NCBI GenBank assembly: GCA_035526665.1
Contig: DATLBY010000346.1
Location: forward strand, 1-5,815
DNA length: 5,815 nt
From: DATLBY01 sp035526665
Lineage (GTDB): Bacteria > Acidobacteriota > Terriglobia > Bryobacterales > Bryobacteraceae
Reading direction: 5' to 3'
Below, in pieces: positions 1 to 4,231 of this stretch (positions are counted from its first letter, which is position 1; every line of letters begins with the position of its first letter). The notes beneath the pieces were generated by a model. The model ran no database searches. It was not told the origin of the DNA and saw only the letters and a list, made by a program, of their open reading frames with translations. The position numbers were made by a program, and so were the translations under genes.

Positions 1-960
1 GGAATCGCGCTCCAGCGGATCGGAAATGGACTCCGGGTTGGGGATGTTCGAGGTGATCGGAATTCCCATGCCCGGATTGGTGCCGAAGGTGATCATCGGC
101 TCGAGCACGGAGGCATCGATACGGATCTGATGATCGTAGACAGCGCCCTCGTCGGTCGGGAGCTGCTTCCAGCGCGCCACCGCCGCATCCCACTCCGCGC
201 CTTTGGGCGCGAAAGGACGGCCCTTCAGATACTCATAGGTGGTTTCATCCGGCGCAATCAGGCCGGCGCGCGCGCCCGCCTCGATCGACATATTACAGAC
301 CGTCATGCGCTCTTCCATCGAGAGTGCGCGAATGGCCGAGCCGCAAAACTCAAAAACACAGCCGGTGCCGCCCCCGATTCCAATACGCGAAATCAGGTTG
401 AGAATGATGTCTTTGGCCGACACGCCGGGCTTCAGCGTGCCTTCCACCAGAACCTGGTAGGTTTTGGATTTGCGTCCCAGCAGGCATTGGGTGGCAAGCA
501 CATGCTCCACCTCGCTGGTGCCGATTCCGAATGCCAGCGCACCGAATGCGCCGTGCGTGGCCGTGTGGCTGTCGCCGCAGACCACGGTCATGCCGGGCTG
601 GGTCACTCCCTGCTCAGGCCCAATCACGTGAACAATTCCCTGTTTCTCGCTATGGAACCCGAAGCAGGGGATGCCGAACTCTTTGCAGTTGGCCTCCAAC
701 TGAGCCACCTGTGTGGCGGCGATGGTGTCCATGATCGGAAGCGAACGGTCCGTGGTGGGAACACTGTGATCCGTGGTGGCGAGATGAAGGTCAGGACGGC
801 GGACCTTGAGTCCACGCTCCCGCAACCCTGCAAATGCCTGCGGGGACGTGACTTCGTGCACCAGGTGCAGGTCGATGTAAAGCAGGGAAGGCGCATCCGG
901 CGCTTCACTGACCACATGCGAATCCCAGAGTTTTTCAATAATCGTACGGGGCTTACTCAT
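1..960 (-). CDS. leuC: 3-isopropylmalate dehydratase large subunit LeuC (N-terminal 320 residues; runs off left edge)
   Basis: Large subunit of isopropylmalate isomerase, a cytoplasmic 4Fe-4S aconitase-family enzyme that converts 2-isopropylmalate to 3-isopropylmalate together with LeuD. My translation reads without a stop from the ATG at 960 to base 1. It opens with MSKPRTIIEKLWDSH, followed by LLYIDLHLVHEVTSPQAF (residues 26-43), IVHVIGPEQGVTQPGMT (109-125), the active-site motif CGDSHTATHGAFGALAFGIG (128-147) and MGIPITSNIPNPESISDP near the edge. All align well with E. coli LeuC from memory. The family has about 470 residues; the three cluster-binding cysteines lie in the last third, outside the window, so they cannot be checked. 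One oddity is Cys201 in GGGTGCVFEF, where E. coli has His. The gene is last of leuA-leuB-leuC here, 11 bases after leuB, with a strong Shine-Dalgarno site. A leuD beyond the left edge is expected but not seen. Confidence 0.97.
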   Translation of the reverse strand, partial: MSKPRTIIEKLWDSHVVSEAPDAPSLLYIDLHLVHEVTSPQAFAGLRERGLKVRRPDLHLATTDHSVPTTDRSLPIMDTIAATQVAQLEANCKEFGIPCFGFHSEKQGIVHVIGPEQGVTQPGMTVVCGDSHTATHGAFGALAFGIGTSEVEHVLATQCLLGRKSKTYQVLVEGTLKPGVSAKDIILNLISRIGIGGGTGCVFEFCGSAIRALSMEERMTVCNMSIEAGARAGLIAPDETTYEYLKGRPFAPKGAEWDAAVARWKQLPTDEGAVYDHQIRIDASVLEPMITFGTNPGMGIPITSNIPNPESISDPLERDS

Positions 961-965
961 GAATG

Positions 966-972
966 CTTCCTT
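966..972 (-). promoter_or_regulatory. leuC ribosome binding site overlapping the leuB stop codon
   Basis: On the minus strand the leuB stop TAA (974-972) runs directly into AAGGAAG, which is followed by CATTC and the leuC ATG at 960. The AGGA core sits 7 bases before the start, a normal spacing. Because the site shares bases with the leuB stop, ribosomes finishing leuB would land on the leuC site, which suggests translational coupling. It also fixes the leuC start. Confidence 0.8.
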
Positions 973-2054
973 TATATTGCCGCGCAGACTGCTTCGCCTA
1001 CCTGGGTTGTACTGGCCGGAGCGCCCTTGGGCTTCAGATCGGCGGTTACCTGACCGCTTTCCAGCACCTGCTCCACGGCGGCGTTCACTGCGGCGGCCTC
1101 TTCTTTTAAACCAAAACTGTATTCCAGCATGGCAGCAACCGACCCGATCGCTCCCAGCGGGTTTGCCTTATCCTGACCGGCAATGTCCGGCGCCGACCCG
1201 TGCACCGGCTCATATAGACCTACCCAGGCGCCGGAAGGCTTCCGATCGCCGATCGAGGCGGAAGGCAGCATGCCGATCGAGCCCGCTAGCACCGCCCCCT
1301 CGTCACTCAAAATATCGCCAAACATATTCTCGGTCACGACTACGTCGAAGCGCTTGGGATTCAGGATCAGTTGCATCGCGCAGTTGTCCACCAGGATGTG
1401 GTCGAGCTCTACATCCGGGTACTCGGCCGCGACTTCGATTACCACTTTGCGCCAGAGCTGGGAAGTTTCGAGCACGTTCGATTTATCCACGCTGGTAACC
1501 TTCTTGCGGCGGTTCCTCGCCAAATTGAATGCCACGCGGGTGACGCGCTCCACTTCCGGCCGCGTGTAGGACATGGTGTTGAATCCACGCTCTTCGGCGC
1601 CCGAGCCCGTGATGCCGCGCGGAGTGCCGTAATACAGGCCCCCGTTCAATTCCCGGACGATAATCATGTCGGTTCCGTCCACCAGGTGGTTCTTGAGCGG
1701 CGAGGAATCGATCAGGGCTTTGTAGCTCCGCACCGGCCTCAGGTTTGCGAAGACTCCCAGCGTCTTGCGGATTCCCAGCAGGCCTTTTTCCGGTCTCTTG
1801 TCCGCTGGAGCGTTGTCGAATTCCGGCAGCCCCACCGCACCCAGCAGTGTTGCGTCGGCTTCCAGGGCCAGCTTGGCGGTCTCCTCGGGAAAGGGAGTGC
1901 CGGTCTTGTGAATCGCCACCCCGCCCAGCAGGCCGTCCTTGCGGCTGAGAGTGTGTTTGAACTTCCGGCAGACGTGTTCCAGCACCCGAAGGGCTTCGCG
2001 AGTCACTTCAATCCCGATGCCGTCTCCGGGCAGGATCAATACGTTTAGGTTCAT
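972..2054 (-). CDS. leuB: 3-isopropylmalate dehydrogenase LeuB
   Basis: Cytoplasmic NAD-dependent dehydrogenase that oxidises and decarboxylates 3-isopropylmalate to 2-oxoisocaproate, the last step specific to leucine synthesis. The 360 residues match the usual length (E. coli about 363). It starts with the family's MNLNVLILPGDGIG. Substrate-binding arginines are expected at R96 and R106 (GIRKTLGVFANLRPVRS) and R134 (VRELNGGLYYG). Catalytic Tyr141 and Lys191 (in DKSNVLETSQLWR) and the metal-binding aspartates D223 (VDNCAMQLI), D247 and D251 (TENMFGDILSDEG) are all present. EPVHGSAPDIAG (282-293) is the NAD-binding loop; its Asp290 fits NAD rather than NADP use. The VRELNGGLYYG segment favours isopropylmalate over isocitrate or homoisocitrate as substrate. 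Small departures from textbook members are GAVGLPEFDN (72-81, often GAVGGPKWD) and NPLGAIGSVAAMLEYS (298-313, often NPIATILSAAMMLRYS). The gene lies 15 bases after leuA and has no recognisable Shine-Dalgarno site. Confidence 0.98.
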   Translation of the reverse strand: MNLNVLILPGDGIGIEVTREALRVLEHVCRKFKHTLSRKDGLLGGVAIHKTGTPFPEETAKLALEADATLLGAVGLPEFDNAPADKRPEKGLLGIRKTLGVFANLRPVRSYKALIDSSPLKNHLVDGTDMIIVRELNGGLYYGTPRGITGSGAEERGFNTMSYTRPEVERVTRVAFNLARNRRKKVTSVDKSNVLETSQLWRKVVIEVAAEYPDVELDHILVDNCAMQLILNPKRFDVVVTENMFGDILSDEGAVLAGSIGMLPSASIGDRKPSGAWVGLYEPVHGSAPDIAGQDKANPLGAIGSVAAMLEYSFGLKEEAAAVNAAVEQVLESGQVTADLKPKGAPASTTQVGEAVCAAI

Positions 2055-2069
2055 GTGTGAGTAATTGTC

Positions 2070-3242
2070 TTAATCGGCTGCGGAATGGGCGGCGCGGCTC
2101 AGTTCGTTGCGAACCAGCTCGGCAATCTCCTCATCCAACAACCCTTTCTTGCGGTCCGCGAGCGTGATGAAGCTCTGATACACCATGTCGAGCTCTTGCT
2201 TAGTCAGTTCAAAACCCAAATCGCTGCAGCGGCTCTTCAGCGCATGGCGTCCGCTATGTTTTCCCAGCACCAGACGGCCTTCGGGCACGCCCACCGACCG
2301 CGGATCGAAGATCTCATAGGTGGTGCGCTCTTTCAAATACCCGTCCTGGTGAATCCCCGCCTCGTGCGCAAAAGCGTTCTTTCCTACAATAGCCTTATTC
2401 GGCTGCGGGCCGAAGGTGATGATGCTGCTGAGCAGTTGGCTCGCCGGGTAAAGCTGTTCCGTGTGAATCCCCGTATTGTACGGGAGGCGATCGTTCCGTG
2501 TCTTCATCGCCATCACCACCTCTTCCAGGGAGCAGTTTCCCGCCCGCTCACCAATGCCGTTTACCGTGCATTCAATCTGCCGCGCGCCATTCTGCACCGC
2601 CGCCAGGGAGTTGGCAACTGCCAGCCCCAGGTCGTCATGGCAGTGGACGCTGACGATTGCCGTGTCGCCCAAAGCGTTCACCAGCCGGCGAATCAATGCG
2701 CCGTATTCATCGGGTACCGAAAAGCCGACCGTGTCCGGAATATTGACCGTCCGCGCGCCCGCCGCAACCACGGCCTTGCAGACTACTTCCAGATACTCCG
2801 GATCGGTGCGCGTGGCGTCTTCGGCCGAAAATTCCACGTCATCCACATGCCGGCGCGCCAGTTCCACAGCCGCGACGGCATCGTTGAGCACCTGCTCACG
2901 GGATTTTTTGAGCTTGAATTTCAGATGGACGTCACTGGTGGCTATAAACGTGTGAATCCGGGGGCGGCGTGCCTTTTCCAGCGATTTGGCGGCGCGCTCA
3001 ACGTCCAGTGTGCAGGAACGGGCCAGCGCAGCTACCTGCACCCAGGGAAACTCGCGGCTGACCGCGTCTACAGCTTGAAAGTCGCCCTCGGAAGCGATCG
3101 GGAACCCGGCCTCCATGATGTCCACACCCAACGCTGCCAGTTTGGCAGCCATTTGCAGCTTTTCAGGCACGGTCATACTGCAGCCCGGCGACTGTTCGCC
3201 GTCCCGCAGCGTGGTATCGAAGATGTAGACTCGAGAACTCAT
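2070..3242 (-). CDS. leuA: 2-isopropylmalate synthase, short form lacking the C-terminal regulatory domain
   Basis: First committed enzyme of leucine synthesis: condenses acetyl-CoA with 2-oxoisovalerate in the cytoplasm. The 390 residues form a complete DRE-TIM metallolyase barrel and linker: IFDTTLRDGEQSPG (7-20, metal ligand D14), MEAGFP (43-48), FSAEDATRTD (138-147), VNIPDTVGFSVPDEY (166-180), SVHCHDDLGLAVANS (198-212, ligands H200 and H202), NGIGERAGNCSLEEV (228-242, ligand N236), VGKNAFAHEAGIHQDG (286-301) and LGKHSGRHAL (326-335). It stops just after LADRKKGLLDEEIAELV. E. coli LeuA (about 523 residues) continues there into the domain that binds leucine. I chose the ATG at 3242 because it gives the family N-terminus and aligns D14 with E. 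coli D14; a longer frame opens at 3293 but would start inside the operator. No ideal Shine-Dalgarno site precedes 3242: GGAAGGAG ends 14 bases upstream and a weak CAGG is closer. Homocitrate or citramalate synthase are alternatives by length, but HCHDD and the leuBC context favour LeuA. Confidence 0.94.
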   Translation of the reverse strand: MSSRVYIFDTTLRDGEQSPGCSMTVPEKLQMAAKLAALGVDIMEAGFPIASEGDFQAVDAVSREFPWVQVAALARSCTLDVERAAKSLEKARRPRIHTFIATSDVHLKFKLKKSREQVLNDAVAAVELARRHVDDVEFSAEDATRTDPEYLEVVCKAVVAAGARTVNIPDTVGFSVPDEYGALIRRLVNALGDTAIVSVHCHDDLGLAVANSLAAVQNGARQIECTVNGIGERAGNCSLEEVVMAMKTRNDRLPYNTGIHTEQLYPASQLLSSIITFGPQPNKAIVGKNAFAHEAGIHQDGYLKERTTYEIFDPRSVGVPEGRLVLGKHSGRHALKSRCSDLGFELTKQELDMVYQSFITLADRKKGLLDEEIAELVRNELSRAAHSAAD

Positions 3243-3264
3243 TGGAGGACCTGTGGCTCCTTCC

Positions 3265-3293
3265 ATTATCCCGGCGCCGCTCAGATTTAGCAA
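3265..3293 (-). promoter_or_regulatory. Predicted leuA operon promoter (-35 TTGCTA, -10 GATAAT)
   Basis: On the minus strand TTGCTA (3293-3288, 4 of 6 to TTGACA) is followed after exactly 17 bases by GATAAT (3270-3265, 5 of 6 to TATAAT). Transcription would start near 3258, leaving a leader of about 16 bases before the leuA ATG at 3242. The -35 box is the leuA-proximal arm of the inverted repeat at 3288-3308, so a protein on the repeat would contact or block RNA polymerase. The spacer contains a small GC palindrome, CGGCGCCG (3272-3279). The leader is too short for a leucine attenuator peptide. Assigned by consensus matching only. Confidence 0.6.
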
Positions 3294-3308
3294 ATTTATA
3301 ATTTGCTA
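3288..3308. promoter_or_regulatory. Perfect inverted repeat, candidate operator shared by leuA and lysR
   Basis: The arm TAGCAAATT (3288-3296) and its exact reverse complement AATTTGCTA (3300-3308) flank the centre TAT. The AT-rich dyad stands out from GC-rich surroundings and lies between divergent genes, one of which encodes a LysR-type DNA-binding protein. LysR regulators typically bind an interrupted dyad containing T-N11-A. Here T3288-N11-A3300 and its mirror T3296-N11-A3308 fit that spacing, although they overlap and are off-centre. The outer six bases of each arm read TTGCTA outward and double as the likely -35 boxes of both promoters. No run of T follows, so it is not a terminator. 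Binding by the adjacent regulator is inferred; a different dimeric regulator could use the site. Confidence 0.75.
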
Positions 3309-3330
3309 GGCGGGTATAATTGTTGATAAT
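3303..3330 (+). promoter_or_regulatory. Predicted lysR promoter(s): TTGCTA-16-GATAAT with a second TATAAT inside
   Basis: TTGCTA (3303-3308, outer end of the inverted repeat) is followed after 16 bases by GATAAT (3325-3330), mirroring the leuA promoter. Transcription from it would start at about 3336-3337, on the lysR ATG itself. A perfect TATAAT at 3315-3320 gives an alternative start near 3327 with a leader of about 9 bases, but it has no good -35 box (AAATTT at 17 bases). Either way the lysR mRNA would have little or no leader, and the operator would overlap the polymerase site, as expected for autoregulation. Which -10 is used cannot be decided from sequence. Confidence 0.5.
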
Positions 3331-3335
3331 AGGCC

Positions 3336-4205
3336 ATGGAGCTCTACCCCCTCAAAGTTTTCCTTGCTGTGGCGACCGAAAAGAGCTTCTCCCGGGCGGC
3401 GGAAAAGCTGCTTCGCACCCAGCCCGCCATTTCGCTGGCTGTCCAGCGGCTGGAATCGTCGCTGGAGGAGAAGCTGATCGACCGGTCCGGATCGCCGCTG
3501 CTTCTAACCGATGCGGGCAGGCTGGTGGCCGACTACGCCCGGCGGTTTGAAAACCTGGAAGGCGAACTGCGGAACTCGCTGGCGGAGCTGCGGGACAACT
3601 CGGCCGGCAGGCTGATTATCGGCGCCAACGAATCCACCTCGTTGTATCTGCTGCAGCACATTGAACAGTACCGGCGGCTGTATCCGAAGGTCAAGGTGCA
3701 GGTGCGCAGGAGCCTGTCCAGCAAAATTCCGGCCCAGCTCATCGATGGAGATCTGGAACTGGGAGTAATCAGCTACGATCCCGAGGATGAGCGTCTGAAC
3801 AGCCGGGTCATCTACACCGATCATCTGGCGTTCGTGGTATCGCCGAGTCACCGGCTGGCGAAGAAGAAGTCGGTGCCGATCAGCGACCTGGGCCAGGAGA
3901 CATTCATCGCGCACAATGTGCTGTCGCCCTATCGGGAAGCAGTGCTGCGTGAATTCCAACGTCACAAAGTCGCCCTGCGGATGGATGTGGAGATGCCGAC
4001 GGTGGAAACGATCCGCAAGCTGGTACAGCGCAACGAAGGCGTCGCATTTCTGCCCAAAATGTGTGTCGAGCAGGAGCTGGAGCAGGGCACATTGCACGAG
4101 GTACAGGTTCTGGAACTGACGGTGGCGCGCGAGATCCGCCTGGTTTATCCGGAGAGGCGCGCGTTGAGTCACGCTGCCAAAGCGTTTTTGAAAATCCTGA
4201 AGTAG
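3336..4205 (+). CDS. LysR-type transcriptional regulator, divergent from the leu operon
   Basis: A 289-residue DNA-binding regulator of typical family length. The N-terminal winged helix-turn-helix spans about residues 1-60: MELYPLKVFLAVATEKSFSR, then AAEKLLRTQPAISLAVQRLE (21-40) as the HTH, and LLLTDAGRLV (55-64) in the wing. A linker helix (about 65-90) leads to an effector-binding domain of the periplasmic-binding-protein type from GRLIIGANES (91-100) to the end. The start is the usual LysR N-terminus, with no plausible alternative nearby. Only AGG at 3331-3333, two bases before the ATG, resembles a ribosome site, so the mRNA may be leaderless. The gene faces away from leuA across a 93-base region with a perfect dyad, the classic layout of a LysR protein controlling itself and its neighbour. 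E. coli has a LysR protein, LeuO, beside leuABCD, but that is an analogy of position; I cannot claim orthology. The ligand is unknown; a leucine-pathway intermediate is a guess. The downstream peptidase gene could also be a target. Confidence 0.96.
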   Translation: MELYPLKVFLAVATEKSFSRAAEKLLRTQPAISLAVQRLESSLEEKLIDRSGSPLLLTDAGRLVADYARRFENLEGELRNSLAELRDNSAGRLIIGANESTSLYLLQHIEQYRRLYPKVKVQVRRSLSSKIPAQLIDGDLELGVISYDPEDERLNSRVIYTDHLAFVVSPSHRLAKKKSVPISDLGQETFIAHNVLSPYREAVLREFQRHKVALRMDVEMPTVETIRKLVQRNEGVAFLPKMCVEQELEQGTLHEVQVLELTVAREIRLVYPERRALSHAAKAFLKILK

Positions 4206-4218
4206 GCTCAAACTCCGC

Positions 4219-4224
4219 TACAAT
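4219..4224 (+). promoter_or_regulatory. -10-like TACAAT immediately before the DUF885 gene
   Basis: TACAAT (5 of 6 to TATAAT) ends 7 bases before the ATG at 4232, so transcription would begin on or next to the start codon. The best -35 at a normal distance is CTGAAG (4197-4202, 3 of 6, 16-base spacer), inside the end of lysR, which is weak. No Shine-Dalgarno site is present in the 26-base gap, whose last bases are TTTCCTGC. This suggests a separate leaderless transcript, but the gene could equally be read through from lysR. Confidence 0.4.
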
Positions 4225-4231
4225 TTCCTGC

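Noticed and set aside
130..1053. A 307-codon plus-strand open frame opposite leuC
   Set aside because: The minus strand reads as intact LeuC with conserved motifs throughout; the plus-strand product has low-complexity, Arg/His/Gly-rich composition and no family features.
3243..3287. A leucine attenuator, leader peptide or T-box upstream of leuA
   Set aside because: The region is under 50 bases, with no short frame rich in leucine codons, no terminator hairpin and no T-box-like sequence.
2085..3290. A 401-codon open frame on the plus strand covering almost all of leuA
   Set aside because: It mirrors leuA on the opposite strand, has no recognisable domains and resembles the usual antisense shadow of a GC-rich gene. 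leuA has unmistakable catalytic motifs over the same bases.
3240..3293. A 17-residue longer LeuA starting at 3293, or an intermediate start at 3266
   Set aside because: Both would begin inside the predicted operator or -10 box, add residues absent from LeuA relatives, and have no better ribosome site. The ATG at 3242 aligns with the E. coli N-terminus.
3288..3308. The inverted repeat as a rho-independent terminator
   Set aside because: It lies between two diverging start codons, its stem is AT-rich and no T-run follows on either strand.
3504..4211. A 235-codon minus-strand open frame opposite lysR
   Set aside because: Shadow of the regulator gene; no domain signature and no promoter or ribosome site specific to it.
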